Notes: generated by a model not told the origin, from the sequence alone. A stretch of 64,000 bases of DNA from Haloimpatiens massiliensis (GCF_900184255.1 NZ_LT854640.1:335480-399479); one strand, 5' to 3'. Shown: positions 25,400 through 35,333, counted from the first letter of the stretch. A program made the numbers and translations.

Positions 25400-27023
25400 A
25401 ATAAAACATTTAATACTTTTAAATGTAATTTGTGATCTACTAGCTACTATAGCTTTAGCTAATATTCCTTATTTAACCAAAAAGCTATTTGATTCTATTG
25501 GAAATTCTGATGAAACATATTTAGGAATTCTAATTTTAATATATATTGGATGTAATGTTTTAAATTTGGGTCTTTCCTATATGGAAAATTTATTGAATTT
25601 TAAACTGGGTATTGCTTTTGAAGTAAGTTTAAAAAAAGACTTCTTTAGAACTATAACTAATTATAGCTACAAGAGATTTTCAGCTAAAGACGTGGGAGAA
25701 TACATTTCTCTTCAAGGTAATGAGATAACTCAGCTTGAGATGGACTATCTTACTCCTTTTATAGATATAATTAAATCTATCAATATATTTATTGTGTATG
25801 GAGTTATGTTTTTCGCTTTTATTGATTGGCGTATTGCATTAGTAATGCTTTTTTCCTCTATAATAGCTACTTTAATTGCGCCTAATCTTACTGCTAAAAA
25901 ATTATCTTTAAGAAGAAAAGTGTATTTAGATAATATGGGCCTTTATGTGTCTAAAATAAAAGACCTTTTAGAAGGTTTTAAGTTAATTAAGAGCAAAACG
26001 AGAAATAATATTTTTAATGAGCAGGAAAAAATTCTTAAGGATACAGCCGAATATAGATTTCAGTACGGTAAATTAAAGTCATTTGCTTTAGTTATTAATG
26101 GAGCTTTTATATATTTATTACACATAATTTCCTTTGCTATGGTGGGGTATTTACTTATAAAAAAGGAAATCACCATAGGTACAGCAGTGGCTACTTTTGG
26201 CTATATAGAGTGCTTTATAAGTCCCATGGAGTCACTGATTTATGATATAAATACTATAAAGTCAACTAAAAGCATTAAGCTTAAAGTTTTGGAGTTTTTA
26301 AGAATTAATGAAAATTACAAAGACTTGATGGTTAAAAAAGAATTTAATTCTCATATAGAATTTAAAAATGTAACTGTAAATTATGAGAACTTTTCTTTGA
26401 AAGATTTCAGCTACAGATTTGAAAAAAATAAGAAGTACGCAATAATTGGGCACAGTGGCTCAGGAAAATCCACTATAATTAATGCTTTAATGAGATATGT
26501 GGAATTAAATAAGGGGAATATTTATATAGATGATGAAAAGCTAGAGGATTTAGATACCTCTTATATAATTCATAATGTAAATCAGCAGGAGCATATATTT
26601 GCTAGCGGGTATAAAAACAATGTGACAATCTTTAATTCATTTCCTTTTAATAAGGTTAGTTTTCTAGAAAATGTTTTAGATAAAAATATGCTAAATTCTA
26701 TAGCTGAAAAATCAAATTGCCAAGATTTAAGTGGCGGAGAAAAACAGGTTTTAGCTATCTATAGAATGTGTTTGGCTGATGCATCTATTTGCCTTATGGA
26801 TGAAGTGTTTTCTGCAACGGATATGAATATTACTAATAAGTTGGAAAGGTTCTTATTATCAATGGAAGATAAAACCATGATTATGATAACTCATAAATTA
26901 TCGGAACAATTGAGATACTTTGATGAAATTCTTCTAATGGAAAACGGAAAGCTTGTACAAAGTGGTACCTATGAAGAGATTTGTGAGTCCATGGAATATA
27001 AAAAATTGCGAAATGCTTCTTAA
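25380..27023 (+). CDS. ABC exporter (fused membrane and ATPase domains)
   Basis: 547 residues. Residues 1-300 hold six membrane segments of an ABC_membrane domain; residues 330-545 are the ATPase with Walker A GHSGSGKST, Q-loop NQQEHIF, signature LSGGEKQ and Walker B ICLMDEVFSATD. Half-transporters of this type work as dimers and export peptides, lipids or drugs. It overlaps the regulator gene by 20 bp, so the substrate may be the regulator's ligand. There is no peptidase domain. The carboxylate after Walker B is Glu as usual. Confidence 0.9.
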   Translation: MKKYLYEIKHLILLNVICDLLATIALANIPYLTKKLFDSIGNSDETYLGILILIYIGCNVLNLGLSYMENLLNFKLGIAFEVSLKKDFFRTITNYSYKRFSAKDVGEYISLQGNEITQLEMDYLTPFIDIIKSINIFIVYGVMFFAFIDWRIALVMLFSSIIATLIAPNLTAKKLSLRRKVYLDNMGLYVSKIKDLLEGFKLIKSKTRNNIFNEQEKILKDTAEYRFQYGKLKSFALVINGAFIYLLHIISFAMVGYLLIKKEITIGTAVATFGYIECFISPMESLIYDINTIKSTKSIKLKVLEFLRINENYKDLMVKKEFNSHIEFKNVTVNYENFSLKDFSYRFEKNKKYAIIGHSGSGKSTIINALMRYVELNKGNIYIDDEKLEDLDTSYIIHNVNQQEHIFASGYKNNVTIFNSFPFNKVSFLENVLDKNMLNSIAEKSNCQDLSGGEKQVLAIYRMCLADASICLMDEVFSATDMNITNKLERFLLSMEDKTMIMITHKLSEQLRYFDEILLMENGKLVQSGTYEEICESMEYKKLRNAS

Positions 27024-27090
27024 AGGTTTTAAAGGTAGTAATCAATAAAGTGTCTATCTAGCTGCATTTTTATTTTATTAAAATTATACT

Positions 27091-27129
27091 GTGATTAAAC
27101 CACATTGTACCCTTTTGTGGTTTAATCCT
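27091..27129. repeat. Family B tip hairpin / terminator
   Basis: GATTAAACCACA (27093-27104) pairs with TGTGGTTTAATC (27116-27127). These are the outermost 12 bases of family B with almost everything inside removed. Placed between the convergent ABC and L7/L12-like genes, it probably terminates both. Confidence 0.65.
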
Positions 27130-27158
27130 ATTTATAGATTAATTAAACTAGATATCTT

Positions 27159-27464
27159 TTAATCTTCCTGTTTCTGAAATTCTAAATTGTCAACATACTC
27201 TTTAGCTTGAACTAAATTGAAAGAAGTATTATCTCTTAACAATTTGACTGCCTTGACCATTTTTCCCTCATTTTTCAAGCTGATTAATTCATCTTTTAGA
27301 GAAACCGAAACATATTTGCTTGATAATTCAGGATTTCCTGTTTTGTCTGCCAAGTTATCCAAACGCGTTATAAGTTTCTGATTTTTGTTATTTAAATCTC
27401 CTATTGAGTTCCATGTAAATAACCCAGAGATAATAATAAATGCCAACAATACTGTATATTCCAT
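27159..27464 (-). CDS. Membrane-anchored L7/L12-like domain protein
   Basis: 101 residues. A single N-terminal membrane segment (YTVLLAFIIISGLFTW) is followed by a short coiled linker and a C-terminal stretch (ISLKNEGKMVKAVKLLRDNTSFNLVQAKEYVDNLE) that matches the ribosomal L7/L12 C-terminal fold (K-A-V-K-x-L-R...L-x-x-A-K-x-x-V). The role is unknown; similar small proteins are common in Clostridium and Bacillus. RBS AAGGAAGGTG precedes the ATG. It is probably a single-gene unit. Confidence 0.75.
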   Translation of the reverse strand: MEYTVLLAFIIISGLFTWNSIGDLNNKNQKLITRLDNLADKTGNPELSSKYVSVSLKDELISLKNEGKMVKAVKLLRDNTSFNLVQAKEYVDNLEFQKQED

Positions 27465-27866
27465 GTAAATTTCACCTTCCTTACACTAGTATATTACCAT
27501 ATAACAAGTTGTTTGGAAATAAATATTACCACAATAATGCAGTACAATTACCGTGGAAATCAATGAATTACGATAAGTCTTTGAAAATTGTATTGAAGGA
27601 AGATTTTAAATGCCTATACAATTGAGTTTTTTGTATGTTTTTTTGAAATTTAATAAGTAGAAGTAGACATTTTATAAAACTAGAATTAAATAATTGTATT
27701 TAGAAGATTATACATCATCTATTTTATTTACTACATTAATAAATAAAATGATTATAACAAAGTAAGATACTATGAATTAGTGGATTTTAGGGAGAGTTCT
27801 AAATATGTTTATTATTTCTTAATAAACATATAGATTAGGTAGTGTATAATAGAAACGGGTGATATA
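27465..27866. other. Intergenic region with an operator-like palindrome
   Basis: No gene is seen in about 400 bp. An 11-bp inverted repeat ATATGTTTATT (27803-27813) / AATAAACATAT (27821-27831) with a 7-base loop lies 36 bp before the response-regulator gene, next to a possible -10 (TATAAT at about 27845). This may be the autoregulatory site of the two-component system. Confidence 0.45.
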
Positions 27867-28553
27867 ATGGATAAAATATTGATTGTTGAAGATGATGCTG
27901 ATATAAGGAATATTCTAAAAATCTATTTAGAAGGACAAGCTTACAAGGTATGGGAAGCAGAAAATGGTGCTGAAGCTATGAAACAATTGCACAAACAAAT
28001 TGATCTTGTTATTTTAGACTTAATGCTTCCGGACACCGATGGACTAAGTATATGTAAAAATATTCGTGAAAAATACCACTTCCCAATTATTATGATTACA
28101 GCTAAAAATGCAGATAGTGATAAAATATTAGGCCTGAGCTATGGTGCTGATGACTATATAACAAAGCCCTTTAATCCTTTAGAAGTGGTTGCTAGGGTAA
28201 AGGCACAATTGAGACGTTATAAAGAATATGCCGAAAGCACCACTGATGTGGATAGTATTTATTATAAAGGACTTACTTTAAATAAAAAAAGTAAGCAAGT
28301 AAGTATTAATGAAAAAGAAATTAAGCTTACACCAACGGAATTTAAAATTTTAAAAGTTTTATTGGAAAGAAAAGGAGAAGTTTTAAGTGGTGAGGAACTG
28401 TTTCATTTAATTTGGGAGGATGATTATTATTCTAAATCCACTAATACTATTACTGTTCATATTAGGAATTTAAGAGAAAAAATAGGAGATTCTTCTGAAA
28501 AACCAGAATATATTAAAACAGTGTGGGGGGTAGGTTATATCATTGAAATGTAA
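27867..28553 (+). CDS. OmpR-family response regulator (VanR-like)
   Basis: 228 residues. Receiver domain 1-115 with the acidic pocket VEDD, phospho-Asp in LVILDLMLPDTDG, and Lys in YITKPF; DNA-binding winged helix 130-228 (KLTPTEFKILKVLLERKGEVLSGEELF...). Closest in feel to VanR-type regulators, but no vanHAX-type genes are here. The kinase gene overlaps its end. Target is probably the ABC operon downstream (30081-33278), though a family-B repeat lies between. Confidence 0.92.
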   Translation: MDKILIVEDDADIRNILKIYLEGQAYKVWEAENGAEAMKQLHKQIDLVILDLMLPDTDGLSICKNIREKYHFPIIMITAKNADSDKILGLSYGADDYITKPFNPLEVVARVKAQLRRYKEYAESTTDVDSIYYKGLTLNKKSKQVSINEKEIKLTPTEFKILKVLLERKGEVLSGEELFHLIWEDDYYSKSTNTITVHIRNLREKIGDSSEKPEYIKTVWGVGYIIEM

Positions 28554-29661
28554 AAAATGGAAGTGGAATTATTATATTATATCATTTGTAGCTTTTATAC
28601 TTATATTATTTTTTGTTGATATATATTTAGAAGGAAGTGTTGGAGAATATTTTGTAAGGAGGCTACTTGATGACAGAGAAGAAGTAGTATTGAGTTACAA
28701 TGGATACCATGCAATAAGGGGAATTTTTCGATGGGATAGATTAAGAAGTATATTGACATTTATAGTTTTTTCAGTTTTTTTTATAGTGCAAATTAGTATT
28801 TACATAGCTTCTAAAATATCTCGAAATGATGAAAAAAAGAAAGTTATAGCTGAAGTTGAGGAGAGGATGCGCCTATTTCGAGATGATGAAAAGCCTAGAG
28901 ATGATCAGGAGCTAAAGTTTATTGATGTGGAAATTAAATCAATTTTAAATGAAAAGGCAAGGGTGGAACAAGAAAAGGAGATGGAAATCCGAAAGAAAGA
29001 TGATTTGGTAACTTATTTAGCTCACGACTTAAAGACACCTTTAACTAGTATTATTGGATATTTAAATATTTTAGAAGAGTCTGAAGTTACAGAAGAAATT
29101 AGGAAGGATTGTTTAAGAAAAGTCTTAGACAAGGCTTATCACTTAGAAGAATTAACTAATCAGTTTTTTGACATTACAAGATTTAATCTTCAAGAGATTC
29201 CTTTAAATAAAGCAGAAATTGATGGAGAATTTTTCTTACAACAAATAACAGATGAGCTTTATCCTCTATTTATGCCTAAGAATTTACAAGTTAATTTAAA
29301 AGTATCAGCGGATTTAAAAATATATGGTGATGGTAATCTTTTGGCAAGGGTTTTGAATAATCTTTTGAAGAATGCTATTAGTTATAGTAATAGGGATTCT
29401 TTTATTAAAGTTACAGGTATAGGAGACCCTAAAATAACTATTATAACCATAGAGAATGATGGGGATGTTATATCTGACCAAGAACTTAAACTGATATTTG
29501 AAAAATTTTATCGTAGAGATAAAGCAAGGAGCCAAGCATCAGGTTCAGGATTAGGTCTTGCTATTGCGAAGCAAATTGTTGAACGTCATGAGGGAACATT
29601 AAAAGCAGAAAGCGTAAAAGGTCATACAACTTTTAGTATTTATCTACCAAAACCTTTATAA
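28543..29661 (+). CDS. Sensor histidine kinase (VanS-like)
   Basis: About 372 residues, TTG start overlapping the regulator stop. Two membrane segments (about 10-27 and 68-90) bracket a short outside loop of about 40 residues. The HisKA motif is YLAHDLKTPLTSI; the HATPase_c domain has NLLKNAISYSN and GSGLGLAIAKQ. It phosphorylates the regulator upstream. The small sensor loop suggests it works with a partner or senses in the membrane. Confidence 0.9.
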   Translation: MKCKKWKWNYYIISFVAFILILFFVDIYLEGSVGEYFVRRLLDDREEVVLSYNGYHAIRGIFRWDRLRSILTFIVFSVFFIVQISIYIASKISRNDEKKKVIAEVEERMRLFRDDEKPRDDQELKFIDVEIKSILNEKARVEQEKEMEIRKKDDLVTYLAHDLKTPLTSIIGYLNILEESEVTEEIRKDCLRKVLDKAYHLEELTNQFFDITRFNLQEIPLNKAEIDGEFFLQQITDELYPLFMPKNLQVNLKVSADLKIYGDGNLLARVLNNLLKNAISYSNRDSFIKVTGIGDPKITIITIENDGDVISDQELKLIFEKFYRRDKARSQASGSGLGLAIAKQIVERHEGTLKAESVKGHTTFSIYLPKPL

Positions 29662-29725
29662 AATCTTTATAAATTCTACATAAAGTGTGAATAAACCTTT
29701 ATCTTATCATTGATAAACTAATGAT

Positions 29726-30040
29726 ATGATTAACCCACAAAAAGGTACAATGCGATGGAATTATGAAATTTCTCTTCCATGCCTTTCATAAGAGCTAGGA
29801 ACAATAAATTTAATTTAAGAAATTCTAATCTTTTAGCCATATAAAATTATCTAACGCTCACATTCAGCGTCCTGCCTCAGGTTCGCTAGCCTGGCGTCCT
29901 TTTAAGGCTTACGATAATTTTATATGTCTAAAAGAAGAATTTCTAAAATTAAATTTAAACAATTCCTTCGCTTCTTATGAAAGTCATTCCAGAGAAATTT
30001 CATAATTCAACTAATGTAATACCTTTTGTGGAATAATCAT
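29726..30040. repeat. Palindromic repeat family B, long form, copy 4
   Basis: 315 bp from ATGATTA to TAATCAT. Both arms pair over their whole length; the GC-rich core contains TAACGCTCACATTCAGCG and GCTAGCCTGGCGTCC, the inverse orientation of copy 2. It fills most of the gap between the kinase gene and the ABC operon and ends about 40 bp before the ATPase start. Confidence 0.88.
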
Positions 30041-30080
30041 GCTATAAGATAAAGGTTTATTTTTTTAGGGAGGGCTGAAA

Positions 30081-30947
30081 ATGGAATTAAGGATTGATAA
30101 GGTAACAAAAAAATTTAAAGATTTAAAGGCAGTAAAAGATGTTAGTTTGAATTTTACTCCAGGTATATGGGGACTTTTAGGACCCAATGGTGCTGGAAAA
30201 ACAACTTTGATGAGAATGATGGTAGGAAATTTAAAACCTAGTGAAGGGGAAATTTGTTTTGGCAATAATAAAATCTCTAGTTTAGGAGGAGAGTATTTAG
30301 GAAGGATAGGATATTTACCTCAGCATTTCGGATATGATAAGAATCAAAGTGTAGAAGACTTTTTAAACTATATAGGTGCTCTAAAGGATATTGATAAAGC
30401 TACAAGACGTACATGCATTACAGAGTTATTGAAACAATTTAATTTATCTGATGTAAAACACAAAAAAGTAGATGAGCTTTCTGGTGGCATGAAAAGAAGA
30501 GTAGGTATTTGTCAAGCTATGATCAATAATCCAGATATATTAATTGTGGATGAGCCTACAGCAGGTTTGGATATCGAAGAGAGAAGAAATTTTCGCCATT
30601 ATTTAACAACCATTAGTAAGGAGAAAATAATTATTCTTTCCACTCATATTGTATCGGATATAGAGTTTATTGCAAATTATCTTATACTTATGGAAAAAGG
30701 AGTAATTATTGAATCAGGAGAAAGTCATACATTAATTAATTCTATTGATGGTATGGTTTTTGAAACAGTTATACAAGAGAAGGAAATGTATAATATAGAA
30801 CAGCAATATCGTGTCATGAACTTTCGTAATGAAGGGAATGGATTAGTGACTATTCGATATGTTGCAAAATTACCACTGAGAAACAGTAAGCAGGTGAAAC
30901 CTAATTTGAATGATTTCTATCTTTCAAAGGTAAAGGAGGCTAAATAA
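30081..30947 (+). CDS. ABC transporter ATPase (module 1)
   Basis: 288 residues. Walker A GPNGAGKT, Q-loop PQHFGYD, signature LSGGMKRR and Walker B ILIVDEPTAGLD are all complete. It belongs to the CcmA/NatA-type ATPases that pair with separate ABC-2 permeases. RBS AGGGAGGGCTGAAA. The next gene begins at its stop (TAATG), so the three ABC genes form one operon, probably controlled by the two-component system upstream. Confidence 0.92.
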   Translation: MELRIDKVTKKFKDLKAVKDVSLNFTPGIWGLLGPNGAGKTTLMRMMVGNLKPSEGEICFGNNKISSLGGEYLGRIGYLPQHFGYDKNQSVEDFLNYIGALKDIDKATRRTCITELLKQFNLSDVKHKKVDELSGGMKRRVGICQAMINNPDILIVDEPTAGLDIEERRNFRHYLTTISKEKIIILSTHIVSDIEFIANYLILMEKGVIIESGESHTLINSIDGMVFETVIQEKEMYNIEQQYRVMNFRNEGNGLVTIRYVAKLPLRNSKQVKPNLNDFYLSKVKEAK

Positions 30948-32161
30948 TGGATTTATTTATTTCTGAGCTAAAACGTCAAATGGGCGGGAAGAGATTTATA
31001 TCTTACCTTCTGGTTTCTATTATTTTAGCAATACTATGGGCATGGTTTATTATAGGAGGAGCAACAGAAGGATTCATGATGACTGGCTGCTATAAGGGAC
31101 TTAAAGGAATGTCGGCAATAAAAGCTGCAGCTAAGGATAGAAATGTATATGCCGGTAAAATGCTTGAGAAAAATTTTCAAAAAAGTGGAGAAGTTTTTTT
31201 GAATTCGAAAAATAAAGAAGATAAGATTATAATGAATGACGATTTATTAAAATTGGCAGTTTATGCAGATACATTGGTTATGCAAAATTATAAACTTAAA
31301 AAAATATCAGGAGATGCTAATCTAGAATGTGAAAAATTCCCTGTGGATTTTGGTTCTCATTTTTATGAAAATGAAGACTTATATTATCAAGAGCTTATTT
31401 CTAAAAACACAAAGAATCAATCTGAAAAAGAATTAGCTTATAGAATGTGGAATCAGGTAGAAAAACCTTATACTTACTATTCTGGTTATGAAGTATGGGA
31501 AGATGGCATTTCACATATTCAATTATTTACTTTTGTACTTTTAATAATTATGGGCTTTTTTTCTAGTGGAATTATTGCTAAGGATAAAGAATGTGGATTA
31601 GATGAAATTATATCTTCAACAAAATGTGGGAGGCAGAAGTTAGTGTTTGCTAAACTTTTTATACCAATTATTATGGGATTTTCTATGTACGTGCTTGGAA
31701 TGGGAACATATATAGGAATTTTAAAGCACTATCTTCCAGCAAATGCTCTTAAAACATCAGCTCAGTTATCAACAACTATTTTACCTTATAATTTAAGTGA
31801 TTTAATAAAAAACATGATCTTGGTGGGATTTATTGGGACACTTACATTTTGTTCATTTGCAATTTTTATTTCTTCTAAAGTTAAGAAAAAATCAACAGCA
31901 ATGAGTATTAGTGTACTAGTTATTGTAAGTGGATTTTTATTATGTGTTGGCAGAGATTTAAACAATCTAATATTGAGGGTAATAAAATTAGTTTTACCAG
32001 GTAGTTTGGTATTTTCATTTTCTGACATTATGAAATTTAAAGTACCTGTAGTTTCTATATTTGGAAAGGCATTTTTTTATTTTAAATTTTGTTCAGTTAT
32101 CAGTTTATTGATACTTTTTATAAGTTTGATAATGGCTTCATGGAATTATGTTAGGAGGTAA
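30947..32161 (+). CDS. ABC-2-type permease (module 1, first)
   Basis: 404 residues. One membrane segment near residues 17-40, a large outside region of about 160 residues, then five to six segments at 190-400. This is the pattern of NatB/YhgE-like ABC-2 permeases. It pairs with the ATPase directly upstream and the permease downstream. Substrate unknown; antimicrobial peptide or cell-wall precursor removal is likely by context only. Confidence 0.82.
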   Translation: MDLFISELKRQMGGKRFISYLLVSIILAILWAWFIIGGATEGFMMTGCYKGLKGMSAIKAAAKDRNVYAGKMLEKNFQKSGEVFLNSKNKEDKIIMNDDLLKLAVYADTLVMQNYKLKKISGDANLECEKFPVDFGSHFYENEDLYYQELISKNTKNQSEKELAYRMWNQVEKPYTYYSGYEVWEDGISHIQLFTFVLLIIMGFFSSGIIAKDKECGLDEIISSTKCGRQKLVFAKLFIPIIMGFSMYVLGMGTYIGILKHYLPANALKTSAQLSTTILPYNLSDLIKNMILVGFIGTLTFCSFAIFISSKVKKKSTAMSISVLVIVSGFLLCVGRDLNNLILRVIKLVLPGSLVFSFSDIMKFKVPVVSIFGKAFFYFKFCSVISLLILFISLIMASWNYVRR

Positions 32162-32168
32162 TAAATTC

Positions 32169-33278
32169 ATGATCTTATTGGAAATGAAACGTCGTTTATA
32201 TACAAAAAATGTATTATTATCTTTACCGGTTATTTTTATTATAACTATAGGTTTGAATTTTATAACAGTAAATGATCAAAAGGATTATATTAATGATTTA
32301 AAAAAACAGAACTCCTATGAAGGAAATATTACAGAGAAAAATCTTTATTCAGCTTTAAAGAAAGTGCGAGATGAAAAATCTAAAAGCTACTATTACCAAT
32401 CACAAATTTGGGTAATCGATAATCTTGTTAAGGATTATCCAGGGATTCTTTATAAAGAGAATAAAATAGAGGACTATCCTGATAAATATGCTACAGAATT
32501 TTATGATTGTTGGAGAAATAAATTTAAGGAATTAATTAAAAGACTTCCAGCATCAGAGCAGCAAATTGCCATGGATAATTTAACCAAAGTTAAGACTCCA
32601 TTTGAACAATATCCTGGACATTATTTTTATTATGATGTCTTTGCAAATATGAAGTTACTTTTTATAATTACTATGTTTTTAGTGACATTCTTTGCTTCAG
32701 GAACCTATTCTGACAGCTTTGAAGATGAGAGCATAGAAATTCTTAGAACTACTAAAGGATATAAGAAAAATATGATGGTTAGAACTTTACCGGTAATTTT
32801 TTATGGAGTATTATTGACGCTAATTACCATTTTAGGAACAGTAGGAATAATCGGTTCTACGGTAGGATTTAAAACGTTAAAGACTAGCTATAAGATGCTT
32901 TCATTATTTTCTTTTGGCAATCTTTCTATAGGGCAAGCTATCATGGTAGCGGCATTAGCAGAAATCTTTGGAATCCTTGCTTTATCAATTTTAATGGGAT
33001 ATATATCTTTAAAGACAAAGAAAACCACCATAGCTATAGCTTCAGGTGTCAGTTTAAGTATATTTTATATGGTGGGAAGCAAACTCCAATCATCTTCAAC
33101 AAGTTTTATGAATTATATACTAAATGCAATCCCTATGGCGAGCTCTCATATATCAGCAAGTTTGTGTGGATTTTCTCTCAATTTTGGAATATGGGAACCT
33201 TATGCAATTATACTGGAAATTTTAATTGTATTTATAATATCTGCTATAGCACTAGTTGTTGCTATTAATAGAAAATAG
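32169..33278 (+). CDS. ABC-2-type permease (module 1, second)
   Basis: About 369 residues with the same arrangement as the previous permease: one N-terminal membrane segment, a soluble outside region of about 130 residues, and six C-terminal segments. It may be an old duplicate of it. ATG 32169 follows TTAGGAGGTAATAAATTC; the earlier in-frame ATG at 32148 lies upstream of this RBS and is unlikely. Confidence 0.82.
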   Translation: MILLEMKRRLYTKNVLLSLPVIFIITIGLNFITVNDQKDYINDLKKQNSYEGNITEKNLYSALKKVRDEKSKSYYYQSQIWVIDNLVKDYPGILYKENKIEDYPDKYATEFYDCWRNKFKELIKRLPASEQQIAMDNLTKVKTPFEQYPGHYFYYDVFANMKLLFIITMFLVTFFASGTYSDSFEDESIEILRTTKGYKKNMMVRTLPVIFYGVLLTLITILGTVGIIGSTVGFKTLKTSYKMLSLFSFGNLSIGQAIMVAALAEIFGILALSILMGYISLKTKKTTIAIASGVSLSIFYMVGSKLQSSSTSFMNYILNAIPMASSHISASLCGFSLNFGIWEPYAIILEILIVFIISAIALVVAINRK

Positions 33279-33622
33279 GTTTAGATATTTATTCACAATA
33301 GGTTTGACAATAATAAACTTACATTCCAATGCCATTTATAAAGCTAAGAAAATCCTTTGTAGATTTACTTGGCTTTAATTTATATGGCTAAGTTTTTATG
33401 TTTGGTCTTTCGGATTTTAATGACATCCTAATAGATACTATAATACCTCAAAGTGCTTATTTTACAATCTATCTAATTAATATTGTAGAAAATTAAATTT
33501 ATTTTGTATATAATTATAATGTGTTTTTGTACTTATTTGTATATGAAGTAACTTTTATAAAAACTATATTATTATTGGAAGGTAATATCAATACATATAA
33601 TACGTTAGATGAAGGTGGCATT
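33279..33622. other. Intergenic region with a decayed family B relic
   Basis: No gene is seen. 33322-33400 contains fragments alignable with family B (CATTCCAATGCCATTTATAA, then AATTTATATGGCTAAG). The right part before the response-regulator gene has an AT-rich promoter-like stretch ending TATAATTATAATG. Confidence 0.35.
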
Positions 33623-34330
33623 ATGAAAAATCTAAAGATATTAATCGTAGAAGATGATGTGAATATAAATAATATGATAAAGGAATCATTAATAAAAGAA
33701 GGATATGATATTGGACAAGCTTTTGATGGATTTGAAGGGGTAGAAAAGTTTGAAGATGAAGAATATCATATGATAATTATGGATATTATGATGCCTGTTA
33801 TGGATGGAATTGAAGCCATGAGGAGAATTAGAGAAAAAAGTAAAGTTCCTATTATAATACTTTCTGTAAAGGGAGAAGATAGTGATAAAATAATAGGACT
33901 TGGTATGGGAGCTGATGATTATATTGTAAAACCATTTTCAGTACCAGAACTTATAGCAAGAGTTAAATGTAATATAAGAAGAGCCATTTATTATAATGAA
34001 ACTGAAAATAGCAAAGAAAATAGGATATATCAGTATGGTGATGTAAAATTTGATATGAATAATTACACAGTTACTAAGAGTGGAAAGGAACTTACGCTTA
34101 CTGCAAAGGAAATGAAAATTTTGAAGCTTTTCTTTGAAAATCCAAATAGGGTATTTACTAAAGTTCAGATATATAACAGTGTATGGGGAGAGGAATTTCT
34201 ATCGGATTATAATACGGTAACAGTACATATGAGAAGGCTTAGAAGTAAAATTGAAGATGATTCTAATAAACCTAAACTTATAGAAACTGTTTGGGGTATA
34301 GGATACAAATTGATAGGTGATAAACAATGA
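33623..34330 (+). CDS. OmpR-family response regulator (module 2)
   Basis: About 235 residues. Receiver domain with VEDDVN, phospho-Asp in MIIMDIMMPVMDG and Lys in YIVKPF; C-terminal winged helix (LTLTAKEMKILKLFFENP...). Start 33623 follows GATGAAGGTGGCATT. The kinase gene begins inside its stop codon (ATGA). Targets are probably the ABC genes at 35507-37999. Confidence 0.92.
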   Translation: MKNLKILIVEDDVNINNMIKESLIKEGYDIGQAFDGFEGVEKFEDEEYHMIIMDIMMPVMDGIEAMRRIREKSKVPIIILSVKGEDSDKIIGLGMGADDYIVKPFSVPELIARVKCNIRRAIYYNETENSKENRIYQYGDVKFDMNNYTVTKSGKELTLTAKEMKILKLFFENPNRVFTKVQIYNSVWGEEFLSDYNTVTVHMRRLRSKIEDDSNKPKLIETVWGIGYKLIGDKQ

Positions 34331-35238
34331 ATTGGTTATTAATAATTATTATTGTAATATTATTTATATTGTTATTAAATGATAAAATAAAAACCAATGG
34401 AATTACTGAAAAATTAAAAGAAGTCCTTAAAGATAATTCAAGGGAAAGAATAAAATTTAATAATTTAAGTTTAGATAAGAAGGAACTTGTAGAGGAAATT
34501 AATAAAATCCTTGATAAATACCAGAAAATTTCTATTGATAATAAAAATTATAAAGAACACCATCAAAAAATGGTTTCAAATATTTCCCATGACATAAGAA
34601 CTCCACTTACTGCCCTTATGGGATATGTGGATCTTCTTTCGGATAATTCCATTACAAAAGAAAAAAGAGAAGAATATATTAGTATTATTAGAGAAAGAGG
34701 TGCTGCTTTAAAAGAGCTTATGGAAGAGTTCTTTCAAATGTCAAAACTTGAATGTAATGATGTGGAGATAACTATTGAAAAGTTTAATATATCAGAGGTA
34801 GTAAGAAAAAATATAATTGCTTTTATGAATGAAATAAATGAAAAAGACATAACTCCAAAGATAAACATAGGTGATGAGGAAATTTTTGCTTTTGGAGATA
34901 AAAATTATACCAGTAGAATTATAGCTAATCTTATTTCAAATAGTTTGAAATATGGATGTGAAGGAAAGGTTATTGGAATTGATTTAAATGAAGAGGATAA
35001 ATGGGTAAAACTTAGCATATGGGATAAAGGAAAAGGCATTGATAAGAGTGAACTTCCTTATATCTTTGATAGATTATACACAGGAGAAAAATCTAGGAAT
35101 AGGAATTTTCAAGGTAGCGGTCTTGGACTTAGTATAGTAAAAAATATGGTTCAGCATATGAAAGGTAGTATAAGTGTTCAAAGTATATCTTATGAAAAAA
35201 CAATATTTACAGTAAAGCTTCCTAAAAGTAGCAGTTAA
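34327..35238 (+). CDS. Intramembrane-sensing histidine kinase (module 2)
   Basis: 303 residues. One short N-terminal membrane segment (LLIIIIVILFILLL), no outside sensor domain. HisKA motif NISHDIRTPLTAL; HATPase_c NLISNSLKYG, DKGKGIDK and GSGLGLSIV. Kinases of this build control lantibiotic and bacitracin resistance transporters (for example CprK in Clostridioides difficile), usually needing the transporter itself to sense. That agrees with the genes downstream. Confidence 0.9.
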   Translation: MNWLLIIIIVILFILLLNDKIKTNGITEKLKEVLKDNSRERIKFNNLSLDKKELVEEINKILDKYQKISIDNKNYKEHHQKMVSNISHDIRTPLTALMGYVDLLSDNSITKEKREEYISIIRERGAALKELMEEFFQMSKLECNDVEITIEKFNISEVVRKNIIAFMNEINEKDITPKINIGDEEIFAFGDKNYTSRIIANLISNSLKYGCEGKVIGIDLNEEDKWVKLSIWDKGKGIDKSELPYIFDRLYTGEKSRNRNFQGSGLGLSIVKNMVQHMKGSISVQSISYEKTIFTVKLPKSSS

Positions 35239-35333
35239 GAGTGAGCAAATCATTAGAAAATTATTTTATAGATGTTTAATAAATATAGCAAAAAAGATTT
35301 AATAAATTTGTAATAATTGCGTAGCTTGGATTT

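Noticed and set aside
27440..27625. A 61-codon plus-strand frame opposite the L7/L12-like gene
   Set aside because: No RBS, overlaps the start of a well-supported minus-strand gene, and has no recognisable domain.
27867..29661. A vancomycin-resistance operon
   Set aside because: The regulator and kinase look VanRS-like and a VanZ protein is present elsewhere, but no ligase, dehydrogenase or dipeptidase genes are in the window.
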